Notes: generated from the letters alone by a model not told the origin. Shown: positions 51,447 through 59,786, numbered from the stretch's first letter. The stretch is 64,000 nucleotides of DNA from Gammaproteobacteria bacterium (GCA_016874295.1 VGUH01000008.1:45206-109205); one strand, 5' to 3'. Numbers and translations are program-made.

Positions 51447-52783
51447 TGGCGGCCGTCGGCCTGGAGATCGTGGATGCCGCACTGGTCGCCGTGCGCGCGG
51501 GTGCGCGCGTCGCGGCGAGCCCGGGCGTCGCGATCGTCGCGCCGGCGGACCTCAAGGTCGGGGAGGCGGCCGCGGCGCAGCAGCGGCTGCAACCCGTGCT
51601 CGCCGCGGACCGCTTCTGGTCCGATCTGGCGACGGATTCGTTCGCGGGCGCGGCCGGACAGGCCGTTTCCCACGCCGACCTCGCGCATGCTCACCTCGCC
51701 TCCGTCTGGCGCGCGGTCGCGACCCCCGGCGATGAAGCGGTGCTGGCGCTGCCGGGGTCGATGCGCCTGCACCAGGCGGGACTGCTGCTCGGCATTGCGC
51801 GCCATGTCGGGATGCCGGTAGCCGGGGTCGTGGACGCCGCGGTCGCCGCTACGGCCGGGCTCGCGGCGCGCACCGAGGTGCTGCACCTGGACGTGCAGCT
51901 GCACCAGGCGGTGCTCACGGTACTCGACGGCGAGACGGTGCTGCGCCGGCGGCGCGTCGAAATCGCGCCGCGCGCGGGGCTCAAGGTGATGTTCGGCGCC
52001 TGGGCCCAGCTGGTGAGCGAGGCCATGGTGCGGCGCACGCGTTTCGACCCGCTGCACCAGGCGAGCACCGAGCAGCAGCTCTACGATCGCCTGCCGGGCT
52101 GGCTGGCCACGCTGGCGGGACGCGAATCGCTCGACGTCGCGGTCGAGAGCGGCGGCAGCAGCTTCGTGGCCACCGTCCGGCGCGAGCAGTTCACGCTCGC
52201 CGCCGAGGCCTGGTACGCCCAGCTCGCCGAGCTCGTGCGCACCGGCCTGCGCGGCGGTGGGCCCGCGACGCTCGCACTGTCCGCGCGCGCGGCGCTCCTG
52301 CCCGCGCTTGCGGAGCGGCTCGGCGCGCTGCCCGGTCTTGAGGTCACCGTCCTGGCGGAAACCGCCGCCGCGGAGGCGGCGGCTGCGCGCGCCGCGGAGA
52401 TCGGCCCCGCCGAACCGCCCACGCTCGTGACCGCGCTCGCGCGGGTGCACGCCGCCGCGCCCGCGATGCGGCGCGCCGTCGGTACCCCCGCGACCCACGT
52501 GGTGGTCGGCGGCCGCGCCCATGCGATCGACGAGCGTCCGCTGGTGATCGGCTTCGGCGAGGGTGCCGGCCGGCGCATCGCGCTCGGCGGCGCGGCCGAG
52601 GGCATATCCCGCTCGCATTGCACGCTGCTGCGCGATCGCGGCCGCACGCTGGTGCGCGACCACAGCCGTTTTGGCACCTTCCTCAATGGCGGGCGAGTCG
52701 CCGGCGAGGCGGAAGTCGGTGCCGGCGACCGGCTGCGGGTCGGCAGCCCCGGCGTCGTGTTCGAGCTGGTCGCCGCGGACTGA
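51443..52783 (+). CDS. Actin/Hsp70-like ATPase-fold protein fused to FHA domain
   Basis: 446 residues, cytosolic. The N-terminal 300 residues follow the order of an actin/Hsp70 ATPase fold: phosphate-1-like start VGLEIVDAALVAVRAG, the helix LPGSMRLHQAGLLLGIARHV, then GMPVAGVVDAAVAATAG (compare the INEPTAAA region of DnaK), phosphate-2-like LHLDVQLHQAVLTVLDG. The usual DxG-T/DxGG residues are poorly kept, so ATPase activity is doubtful. The C-terminal FHA (about 350-446) keeps ISRSHCTLLRDRG and HSRFGTFLNGGRV, and should bind phosphothreonine, probably from the kinase at 45720. ATG 51443 overlaps the ExbB-like stop. Confidence 0.8.
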   Translation: MMAAVGLEIVDAALVAVRAGARVAASPGVAIVAPADLKVGEAAAAQQRLQPVLAADRFWSDLATDSFAGAAGQAVSHADLAHAHLASVWRAVATPGDEAVLALPGSMRLHQAGLLLGIARHVGMPVAGVVDAAVAATAGLAARTEVLHLDVQLHQAVLTVLDGETVLRRRRVEIAPRAGLKVMFGAWAQLVSEAMVRRTRFDPLHQASTEQQLYDRLPGWLATLAGRESLDVAVESGGSSFVATVRREQFTLAAEAWYAQLAELVRTGLRGGGPATLALSARAALLPALAERLGALPGLEVTVLAETAAAEAAAARAAEIGPAEPPTLVTALARVHAAAPAMRRAVGTPATHVVVGGRAHAIDERPLVIGFGEGAGRRIALGGAAEGISRSHCTLLRDRGRTLVRDHSRFGTFLNGGRVAGEAEVGAGDRLRVGSPGVVFELVAAD

Positions 52784-52795
52784 GCCAGAGCGGCC

Positions 52796-53869
52796 ATGGC
52801 GCGGCGCCAGACGACCACCTTCAGCATGTCCTTCCTGGACGTGATTTCCTGCGGCTTCGGCGCGGTGGTTCTTTTCTACACGATCATCAGCGCGCAGGCC
52901 GGGCTGTTCCGGATCAAGGAAACCTCCGATCTTACGGCGGAGTCGCGCCGCCTCGAGCAGGAAGTCCTGGACGGCTACAAGCATCTCGCGGAACTCCGGA
53001 ACGCGCTCGACTCGACCGAGGACCGCAAGATCCGTGCGGCCGGCCTGTCGCGCGAGATGCTGGAGAAGCTGCGCGTCACCGAAGAGGAGCTGTCACGTTA
53101 CGAGCACGACACGCTGGCCCGCCGCGAGAGCCTCGAGCGGCTCAAGGCGGACCTGATGCAGCTCGAGGAGGGCACGCGCCGGCTGCGCGAGACGGCGCCC
53201 CCGGAATCCGTTCCCGCGCCGCTCGATCGCGAGCAGCTCGTGACCCTCCGGGTCGACGGCAAGCGCGTGCTGGTGCTGGTGGATGCCTCGGCCAGCATGC
53301 TCGATGAGACGCTCGTGAACATCATCCGCCTGCGCAACATGCCGCCCGAGCGGCGCATCCAGTCGCAGAAATGGCGGCAGGCGGTCAATTCCGTGGAGTG
53401 GATCGCCGCGCGCCTGCCGGAGGCCACGCAATTCCAGGTCTATGCCTTCGACACGGCGCCGCGACCGGTGGTCGAGGGGACGGCCGGCCGCTGGCTCAAC
53501 GCGAAGGATGCCGGCCAGATCGAGACCGCGATCCAAGCGCTGCGTCGCACGGCGCCCACGGGCGGGTCGAGCCTGCAGAACGCGTTCGCCGTCATTCGCG
53601 AGCTCGACCCGGCGCCGGACAACGTGATCCTGATCACCGACGGCCTGCCGACGCAGGGCGAGAAGCCGCCGCTGGTGCGCACGCTCGTGACGGCCGAGCA
53701 GCGCGAGGACCTGATGCAGGATGCCGTGAAATCGCTGCCGCCCTCGCCGCCGCCCTTCAACGTCGTGTTGTTGCCGATGGAAGGCGATCCTTCGGCGCCG
53801 ATCTACTTCTGGCGCCTGGCGCGCTCGACGAACGGCGGATTCCTCAGCCCGGCTCGGGACTGGCCATGA
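52796..53869 (+). CDS. Single-pass vWA protein with ExbD/MotB-like membrane helix (first copy)
   Basis: 357 residues. A short basic N-terminus, then a membrane helix (about 12-33) SMSFLDVISCGFGAVVLFYT with Asp15 near its start, placed like the ion-carrying Asp in ExbD (FIDVMLVLL) and MotB. A coiled coil follows (about 45-130), then a von Willebrand A domain whose MIDAS is complete (VDASASM, Asp163-Ser165-Ser167; TGGSSL; and ITDG). By the positive-inside rule the vWA domain is periplasmic. I infer a stator B-subunit for the ExbB-like protein at 50649 in which vWA replaces the peptidoglycan-binding domain. ATG 12 bp after the FHA gene. Confidence 0.83.
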   Translation: MARRQTTTFSMSFLDVISCGFGAVVLFYTIISAQAGLFRIKETSDLTAESRRLEQEVLDGYKHLAELRNALDSTEDRKIRAAGLSREMLEKLRVTEEELSRYEHDTLARRESLERLKADLMQLEEGTRRLRETAPPESVPAPLDREQLVTLRVDGKRVLVLVDASASMLDETLVNIIRLRNMPPERRIQSQKWRQAVNSVEWIAARLPEATQFQVYAFDTAPRPVVEGTAGRWLNAKDAGQIETAIQALRRTAPTGGSSLQNAFAVIRELDPAPDNVILITDGLPTQGEKPPLVRTLVTAEQREDLMQDAVKSLPPSPPPFNVVLLPMEGDPSAPIYFWRLARSTNGGFLSPARDWP

Positions 53870-54888
53870 AGCGGCGCACCCGGCGCGACACCGAGACCTT
53901 CAGCATGTCGTTCCTCGACTGCATCTGCTGCGGCTTCGGCGCGATCATCCTGCTGCTGGTGCTGAACGAGTTCGGCGAGCCGATCCAGCTCGAACAGAGC
54001 AAGATCGACCTCGACCAGCAGATCGTGAAGATGGAGAAGGAGCTGTTCGACATCCGCGGCCTCTCGGTGGTGCTCGAGCGGGAGCTCCGGGAGCGCATCG
54101 AGGAGCTGAAGTCGGAGCAGATGCGCCTCGCGCGCCTGCGCGGCGACCTGTCGGCCGTCGAGGGCCGTCACAAGGCGAGCACCGAGGAGGAAGATGCGCT
54201 CAGGAAGCTGACCGAGACGCTGACCACCGCGCAGCGCTCGCTGATCGACGAGTCCCGCGAGCTCGAGAAGAGCGGTTGGCGCAGGGTGTACGAGCAGCCG
54301 GTCGCGGGCGTGCCGATCGACAGCGAGTACGTGATCTTCATCGTCGACACCTCGGGCTCGATGCAGTCGCAGAACTGGCGCTACGCCGAGGAGAAGCTGG
54401 CCGAGGTGCTGAATATCTACCCGAAACTCAAGGGCATCCAGGTCATGGACGACGAGGGCGGGTACATGTTCACGGAGTACCGGGGCAAGTGGATCCCGGA
54501 CTCGCCGGCGCGCCGTAAGGCGATTCTCGATCGCTTCCGTGGCTGGCAGGCGTTCTCGAACTCGAGCCCTTCGGAGGGCATCATCGCCGCGGTGCGCACA
54601 TTCTGGGCCAAGGACCGCCCGATCAGCATCTACGTGTTCGGCGATGAATTCACCGGCCCGTCGATCCAGGAGGTCGTCGACACCGTCGATCGCATCAACC
54701 GCGCGGCGGGCACCGGCGAGCGGCTGGTGCGTATCCACTCGCTCGGTTTCCCGATCCCCGGCCAGTACCCGCAGCACACCAGCATGCGCTATGCCACACT
54801 GATGCGGATACTGTGCGCGCGCAATGGCGGGGTCTTCGTCGGCCTGCCGGAAGGCCAGACGGCGGCATTGCGGCGGAGGAAGTCGTGA
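53866..54888 (+). CDS. Single-pass vWA protein with ExbD/MotB-like membrane helix (second copy)
   Basis: 340 residues, same layout as the preceding protein but clearly diverged: membrane helix TFSMSFLDCICCGFGAIILL with Asp18 and three Cys at its start, coiled coil (about 45-135), then vWA with MIDAS VDTSGSM (Asp161-Ser163-Ser165) and a later Thr/Asp (FGDEFTG). The shared phrase TFSMSFLD-I-CGFGA in two otherwise different proteins shows that the helix is the most constrained part. ATG overlaps the stop of the first copy. A heterodimer of the two in one stator is plausible. Confidence 0.83.
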   Translation: MKRRTRRDTETFSMSFLDCICCGFGAIILLLVLNEFGEPIQLEQSKIDLDQQIVKMEKELFDIRGLSVVLERELRERIEELKSEQMRLARLRGDLSAVEGRHKASTEEEDALRKLTETLTTAQRSLIDESRELEKSGWRRVYEQPVAGVPIDSEYVIFIVDTSGSMQSQNWRYAEEKLAEVLNIYPKLKGIQVMDDEGGYMFTEYRGKWIPDSPARRKAILDRFRGWQAFSNSSPSEGIIAAVRTFWAKDRPISIYVFGDEFTGPSIQEVVDTVDRINRAAGTGERLVRIHSLGFPIPGQYPQHTSMRYATLMRILCARNGGVFVGLPEGQTAALRRRKS

Positions 54889-55619
54889 CCGGAAGCGTAT
54901 TGCCGGCGGCAGCCGCCGTTCTTGGCCTCATCGCCCTCGCGGCCTGCTCGACGACCGAGCTCGAGACGCGCGCGGCGCTGCCGCCGCCGCTGCTCGAGCA
55001 GCTGCCGGTGCGGGTCGGCATCCACTACTCGAAGGAATTCCGCGAGTACGTGCACCGGGAACCGCGCGCCAACATGAATTACTCGGTCAGCCTCGGGCCG
55101 GCGCACGTGACCAACCTTAACTGGCTGCTCGGGGCCATGTTCCGCGACCTGGTGCAGGTGGACGACCCGGCGAAGATCGCCGCGGTCGCGCCGCCGCTCG
55201 CCTTCGTGCTCGAGCCGCGCTTCGAGGAGTACTCCTTCCTGACGCCGAAGGACGTCGCGGGCGAGGCCTTCATCGTCACGATCCGTTACCAGCTCACGGT
55301 CTACGACGGCGGCGGCGCGCGCGTGGACTCGTTCGCGTTCACCGGCTACGGGCGCGAGAAGTCGCACGCGCTCGGGAACAAGGAGCCGCTCGCCGCCGCG
55401 ACGCAGCGCGCGATGCGCGATGCGGGCGCCAAGATCGCGGTCGAGCTCACCGACCAGGAGTCGGTGCGGCTGCTGTTGCGCGGCGCCGGGAGCCCGCTGC
55501 CGGCGTCGCCGCCGCAGCCGGAGAAGGCGCCCGTAGAGCCGCCCGCAAACCCGGCTCCCGAGGAACCACCCGCCGACCCGGCACCCGAGGAGCCGCCGCC
55601 GTCAGGTTCCGGGGTCTGA
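54885..55619 (+). CDS. Lipoprotein, last gene of the vWA/ExbB-like cluster
   Basis: 244 residues from the GTG at 54885, which overlaps the previous stop. Signal with lipobox LAAC (Cys about 21). The mature domain (IHYSKEFREYVHREPR; LGPAHVTNLNWLLGAMFRDL; VTIRYQLTVYDGGGARVDSF) has the feel of the LptE/GNA1162-like lipoproteins that sit under outer-membrane machines, but I cannot assign it firmly. It ends with Pro/Glu repeats (EEPPADPAP). The 3' end overlaps the convergent TPR gene by 18 bp. Confidence 0.75.
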   Translation: MTGSVLPAAAAVLGLIALAACSTTELETRAALPPPLLEQLPVRVGIHYSKEFREYVHREPRANMNYSVSLGPAHVTNLNWLLGAMFRDLVQVDDPAKIAAVAPPLAFVLEPRFEEYSFLTPKDVAGEAFIVTIRYQLTVYDGGGARVDSFAFTGYGREKSHALGNKEPLAAATQRAMRDAGAKIAVELTDQESVRLLLRGAGSPLPASPPQPEKAPVEPPANPAPEEPPADPAPEEPPPSGSGV

Positions 55620-57146
55620 GGCCGGCTCGACTGCGGTCTCGGCGGCAGGGGGCTGCTTCGCCGTCGACTCGGCATCATCCGCGGGTGTCGCCTCCTCCGC
55701 GGTGTCGAACCACTCGCTGGTGAAGGTCACGCCTGCGGTCGCGACTGCCTTTCCCTCGGCGAACCGCGGGCTGTAGATCGCCCGCGCGATTGCGCGCCGC
55801 GACAGCATGAGCTGGGATTCGTTCATGTCGCTCGACACGACGGCGATGTCCTGCGGCAGGCCGGCCTCCGTCACCAGGAAGCTGAACACCGTCTTGCGGA
55901 CCACGAACGAACCGGCCGGTGCGTTGATCTTGCGTGGCGCCCCGGCCGGGGGCCGGTAGAACACCATGCGCGGCTCGCGCAGCGGGTGGGCGAGGAGGGG
56001 GTCGGTGGCCGACCTCCCGTCGAGCAACGCTGCGACCTCCACGTAGTACGGCATCGATTGACCGGGCTTCGCCAGCACTTGGAACCAGTCGCCGAGTTCG
56101 AGCAATGCCTGCGTCACCAGCTCTACCGGGGGGTCAGGCGTCGACCGCACCAGCTCGAGGGCGTGCTGCGCCGCCTTGAGGCCGGTGCGATCGGCTGATG
56201 GTGACGGCGCGCGGGCTTCTGGAAAGACCCTGCCGGCAAAGTCTCCCGTGAACTCATCGCGCTGGGGCTGCGCGCTTTCGCTCGTGTCGGGGTTCAGCGA
56301 ATACTGCAGCCGGTGGCAGCGCGAGATGCCGGTGAGAGCGGTGACCGCGTCCGGGCTGAAACCGGGATTCGCGGCGAGCGCGGCGTCGCGCGCGCGCAGA
56401 TACATGAGCCGCGCCGCGATGTACTCGTGCAGGTTCTCGTAGAACCCGCCCAGTTCGAGCAACGCCGGGATGGTCCGGGTGTCGCCATAGCCGTAGTTCT
56501 GCTCGGCGATCTTGAGTGCGTACTGGTGCGCGCGCTCGGCACCGGCGAAATCGCTGATGGCAGAGCGGCTATCTGCGGCCTGGCGCAGCAGCGGAACCTG
56601 CTGCAGGTTGAACAGGCCGTCGGCGCGGCGGCTTACGGCGAGCGCGCGCTCGTAGAGCCCGGCGGCGATCGCGTGCTGGTCCTGGGCGGCATATACGGTG
56701 CCGAGGCCCGCGAGCGGCACGACCAGCCGGCGCGACGAAATGCCCTGCGTGGTCTCGAGCAGGTCCAGGGACTTCTGGTAACTGTCGGTTGCCCCCGCGT
56801 AGTCGCCGATCTGAAACTGCGTGGCGCCGAGGTTGTTGTAGGCGACCGGCAGCTCGTAGTCGGGGTCTTCGCCATGCTCCGAGAGTTCGACCACCCGCTT
56901 GGCGTAGGGGAGCGCCTGCCAGTACTGGCCGGTTTCGTACAGCGCCCGGAACTGCTGGTAGGCCTCGAGCCGGATGTCCTGGCCGAGGATCTTCAGCCGT
57001 TCCTGCGGAGCGCCGGGCTTCGCCGGGACCTGCGGTACCGTGGCCTCGGGGATGGCAGGCGCGACCGCTGCCGGCGGCGGCTCGACGTCGGCCTGCCCCT
57101 GGGTGGAGCCTGCGGTGATCAACAGGGCTGCGAGCACGGAATTCAT
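55602..57146 (-). CDS. Secreted TPR protein with TonB-C-like C-terminus
   Basis: 514 residues. Signal peptide (1-19), a Pro-rich linker (25-45), TPR-like helical repeats (about 60-260; YNNLGATQFQIGDYAGATDS, PLAGLGTVYAAQDQHAIAAG, PALLELGGFYENLHEYIAAR), a second helical part, and a C-terminal domain of about 90 residues (VRKTVFSFLVTEAGLPQDIA, SRRAIARAIYSPRFAEGKAV) resembling the TonB C-terminal fold. No N-terminal TonB anchor. It is encoded tail-to-tail with the last lipoprotein gene (18-bp overlap). A functional link to the ExbB-like cluster is attractive but only by position. Confidence 0.78.
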   Translation of the reverse strand: MNSVLAALLITAGSTQGQADVEPPPAAVAPAIPEATVPQVPAKPGAPQERLKILGQDIRLEAYQQFRALYETGQYWQALPYAKRVVELSEHGEDPDYELPVAYNNLGATQFQIGDYAGATDSYQKSLDLLETTQGISSRRLVVPLAGLGTVYAAQDQHAIAAGLYERALAVSRRADGLFNLQQVPLLRQAADSRSAISDFAGAERAHQYALKIAEQNYGYGDTRTIPALLELGGFYENLHEYIAARLMYLRARDAALAANPGFSPDAVTALTGISRCHRLQYSLNPDTSESAQPQRDEFTGDFAGRVFPEARAPSPSADRTGLKAAQHALELVRSTPDPPVELVTQALLELGDWFQVLAKPGQSMPYYVEVAALLDGRSATDPLLAHPLREPRMVFYRPPAGAPRKINAPAGSFVVRKTVFSFLVTEAGLPQDIAVVSSDMNESQLMLSRRAIARAIYSPRFAEGKAVATAGVTFTSEWFDTAEEATPADDAESTAKQPPAAETAVEPASDPGT

Positions 57147-57203
57147 TGCCGCGAAGATAGACTATTCGCCGCCGACCGTGTTCCCGCCCCGCAACGCGCC
57201 GGC

Positions 57204-58361
57204 TCAGCCAACGCTGCCCTGCCGCTCGAAGATCGCGATGAGCCCACCGGCGCACACGGCGAGCAGCGGGTCGGTGATCTCGGCGGTCTGGCCGGGGAGC
57301 CAGGTCTGCAGCAGTTCGATGGCGAACACCGCGCCGGCGCCGATGCCGGTCGCTGCGAGCACGGAACGGCCGGCCTGTACCAGCAGCCAGACCAGCGCGC
57401 CGTTCGTGAAGCAGCGCAGGAACACGTCGGCGAGATTCGCGGCGCGGTACTGGGTGAGCGATTCGCCGAAGGGCAGGAGCGCGAAGCGGTCCGGCGCGAG
57501 CTGGAAGTCGAAGGGCGCGAGCCCGGTCCAGGCGATGAGCAGCAGCAGCGCCCCGGCGACGAAGCTCGCCGCGCGCGCGCTTCCAAGGCGCGCGAGCGGC
57601 CGGGCCAGCAACAGCGCGGCGGCCATGCCCGCGAGTTCCTCGCCCTCGAGCGCAAGGCCCGTGAACAGGATGCGCCCTGCGAGCACGATCGCCATCGCAC
57701 CCGCCGCGAGCGAGGTCGCGCGCCCGGGCGCGAGCCGGCCGGCGACGAGTAGCAGCGCCAGCCAGGCGATCGCGTGCGCGAGAAACGCCGACGTCGCAAA
57801 GCCGGTGCCGGCGACGAGCGGGGCGAAGCTGGCCGACCATTCCGCGGGATCGAGCCCCGGCGCGAACGGCGCGAGGCGGTAACCCGCCCACGAGAACAAC
57901 AGGGCGGCGGCGACCGGGTGGCGCAGGAGACCGGCGAACCGGGAGGTGTGCAGGTTCCGCCGCGTGCGCGCAATCGCGAGCGCAAGGCAGCCGCCGGCGA
58001 AGGCGCCCGCGGTGTTGCAGGCGAAGTCCGCGAGGCTCGCGACGCGCCGGGTTTCGAACAGCTGCGCCGTCTCGATCGAGAACGAGAGCAAGGCGCCGGC
58101 AAGCGTCGCGGCGGCGACCGCGAGCGCGCCCCCGAGGCGCGGCACGAGCAGCCAGGCGAGGCAGGCGCCGAGCGGCACGTAGAGCAGCACGTTTGCGGCG
58201 ACATCGCTGCGCGTCGTGCCCGCGCGCGGCAGACCGCCGAAGCGGCCAAGCGCTTCGGCGCCGGTGAGCGAGAAGCTGAACGGGTAGAGCGAACTGAAAA
58301 CGATCAGGAAGCCGATGACGGCGAGCAGCCAGCCTGCGATGCGCCGGTCGTGCGTGGTCAC
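57204..58361 (-). CDS. VanZ-like membrane protein
   Basis: 385 residues with about ten hydrophobic helices. The N-terminal third carries the VanZ pattern: DVAANVLLYVPLGACLAWLL followed by LLSFSIETAQLFETRRVASL and DFACNTAGAFAGG. The remainder is a second membrane region (including GESLTQYRAANLADVFLRCF) that looks like a repeat of the first. The family includes the teicoplanin-resistance protein VanZ; function here unknown. It starts 4 bp after the rluB stop, hence the same operon. Confidence 0.83.
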   Translation of the reverse strand: MTTHDRRIAGWLLAVIGFLIVFSSLYPFSFSLTGAEALGRFGGLPRAGTTRSDVAANVLLYVPLGACLAWLLVPRLGGALAVAAATLAGALLSFSIETAQLFETRRVASLADFACNTAGAFAGGCLALAIARTRRNLHTSRFAGLLRHPVAAALLFSWAGYRLAPFAPGLDPAEWSASFAPLVAGTGFATSAFLAHAIAWLALLLVAGRLAPGRATSLAAGAMAIVLAGRILFTGLALEGEELAGMAAALLLARPLARLGSARAASFVAGALLLLIAWTGLAPFDFQLAPDRFALLPFGESLTQYRAANLADVFLRCFTNGALVWLLVQAGRSVLAATGIGAGAVFAIELLQTWLPGQTAEITDPLLAVCAGGLIAIFERQGSVG

Positions 58362-58365
58362 GCGC

Positions 58366-59220
58366 TCACCCGAGCCGCACGGAGCGCCGCAGCTGCAGCA
58401 CTTCCTCGTTGCCGAGCGCGCGATACCGGCCCGGCGGCAGGCGGCCGAGACGCAGCGAGCCGAGCGCGACCCGCTCGAGGCTCCTGACCTTGATGCCGAC
58501 CCGCGCGAACAGCCGCCGGATCTCGCGGTTCTGACCCTCGGTGAGGGTCACGGAAACGAGCGACAGGTCGCCGCGGCGGCGATCCCTCATCCGCTTCAGC
58601 ACGCGCACCGCCTGCATGCGCGCGCGCTTCGCGCCGCCTTGCGCCGACCCGGGGTCGGCCAGGAACACGCCCTTCGCGAGCTGCGCGAGCGCGGCATCGG
58701 TGAGCGCGCCCTGCACGGCGACGCGGTACTCCTTGGGGATCCCCGAGCCTGGATGCGCGAGCCGATGCGCCAGCTCACCGTCGTTCGTGAGCAGCACGAG
58801 GCCGGTCGAGTCGGCGTCGAGGCGGCCGACCGGATACACGCGGTCGCCCGGCGGCACGGCCGAGCGCACGAGGTCCACGACGTTCGCCCGCCCGCCCGGA
58901 TCGCGTGCGGTCGAGATGACGCCCTTGGGCTTGTTGAGCATGAGGTAGAGCCGCGCGCGGTCGCGGCGCGCGCCGCCCACGCCGAGGTCGAGCACTTCGC
59001 CGTCGAGCTCGATCAGGTCGCGCGCCGGATCGAGCAGGCAGGGCAGTTCGAGCACCCGCCGGCCGTTGACGCGGATGCGCCCCGCCCGGATTGCGAACTC
59101 CACGTCGCGGCGCGAAGCGACGCCCGCGTCGGCGAGCACCTTCTGCAGCCGCTCGCCCTCATAAGGCGCGGCCGGCGCGGGGCGGGCGTGCTGTCGGTCG
59201 CGGAATCGGGGGTCGTGCAT
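58366..59220 (-). CDS. rluB: 23S rRNA pseudouridine synthase (RluB type)
   Basis: 284 residues from ATG 59220; an ATG at 59259 would add 13. N-terminal S4 RNA-binding domain (RLQKVLADAGVASRRDVEFA, GRIRVNG) and RsuA-family catalytic domain with the active Asp in VYPVGRLDADSTGLVLLTND. LYLMLNKPKGVISTARD and EGQNREIRRLFARVGIKV are family motifs. The RluB assignment over RluE/RluF rests on the overall layout. The upstream ATG lies beyond a GGGGCTTCGGCCCC hairpin that would be inside the coding region, so the shorter form is preferred. Confidence 0.88.
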   Translation of the reverse strand: MHDPRFRDRQHARPAPAAPYEGERLQKVLADAGVASRRDVEFAIRAGRIRVNGRRVLELPCLLDPARDLIELDGEVLDLGVGGARRDRARLYLMLNKPKGVISTARDPGGRANVVDLVRSAVPPGDRVYPVGRLDADSTGLVLLTNDGELAHRLAHPGSGIPKEYRVAVQGALTDAALAQLAKGVFLADPGSAQGGAKRARMQAVRVLKRMRDRRRGDLSLVSVTLTEGQNREIRRLFARVGIKVRSLERVALGSLRLGRLPPGRYRALGNEEVLQLRRSVRLG

Positions 59221-59270
59221 GATCCGGCCCAGGGGCTTCGGCCCCAAGGCTCGGATCATAAGGCGACGGT

Positions 59271-59289
59271 GAAGGGGACGCGCCCCTTC
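59271..59289 (-). terminator. Hairpin after the HiPIP gene
   Basis: GAAGGGG pairs with CCCCTTC around ACGCG, 8 bp after the HiPIP stop codon (minus strand). No T-run. It closely matches the hairpin at 12525-12545. Confidence 0.5.
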
Positions 59290-59296
59290 AGGTCAA

Positions 59297-59638
59297 TCAG
59301 CCGACTTTTGCGCCCGGCTTCAGCACCCAGACCTTGCACCAGCCGGCGGCAGCGACGTCCTTGCCCGGGAAGATGTTGCAGGGTCCGGCCGCCGCGCCCG
59401 CCTTGCCGGTGTACTGCATGCAGTTGGCGCAGGTCTGGCCCGGCTTGTAGTTCGGGTTGGCCTTCGCATCCACGCTCTTGGCGTCGGCGACGTAGCCGAG
59501 CGACTTCGCGGTCGCATCGGTTTCGGACAGCATCGCGACCTCGGCGGGGTGGGCCAGGAGGCCGGCGGCCGGCACGGCGGCCAGGCCTGCGATCGCGGTC
59601 TGCAGCAACTGTCGGCGGGAGAGCTTTTCGTCGGTCAT
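59297..59638 (-). CDS. High-potential iron-sulfur protein (HiPIP)
   Basis: Small periplasmic electron carrier with one 4Fe-4S cluster. 113 residues: a Tat signal (SRRQLLQTAIAG, ending near AHPAE) required because the cluster is inserted before export, then a mature part of about 80 residues with four Cys in the family order, CANC, GPCNIF and AGWCKVW. Good ribosome site (AGGA, 8 bp before ATG 59638). Divergent from the PurD-like gene. HiPIPs serve photosynthetic or respiratory electron transport; no photosynthesis gene is in the window. Confidence 0.93.
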   Translation of the reverse strand: MTDEKLSRRQLLQTAIAGLAAVPAAGLLAHPAEVAMLSETDATAKSLGYVADAKSVDAKANPNYKPGQTCANCMQYTGKAGAAAGPCNIFPGKDVAAAGWCKVWVLKPGAKVG

Positions 59639-59786
59639 CGGGATGTCCTCGTGAATTACGGTGCCACCGTGGATCGTATTGTCGCAACTCCGCGCGCCGG
59701 TTGCCAGCAATGAGAACCATTCCTAAGTCGGCCGCGGTCCGTGTAACGTTGCGCTGCAGACCGGGCGCGCTTCGTGGAGGTGTGCG

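Noticed and set aside
50649..54888. Zorya-type defence system (ZorAB motor)
   Set aside because: The MotA/ExbB-like gene fits, but no OmpA-like ZorB, helicase, nuclease or other Zorya effector is present; the B-like proteins carry vWA domains instead.
42385..55619. Type VI secretion system regulatory block (PpkA-Fha type)
   Set aside because: Kinase and FHA are present but there are no sheath, baseplate, VgrG/Hcp, ClpV or IcmF genes.
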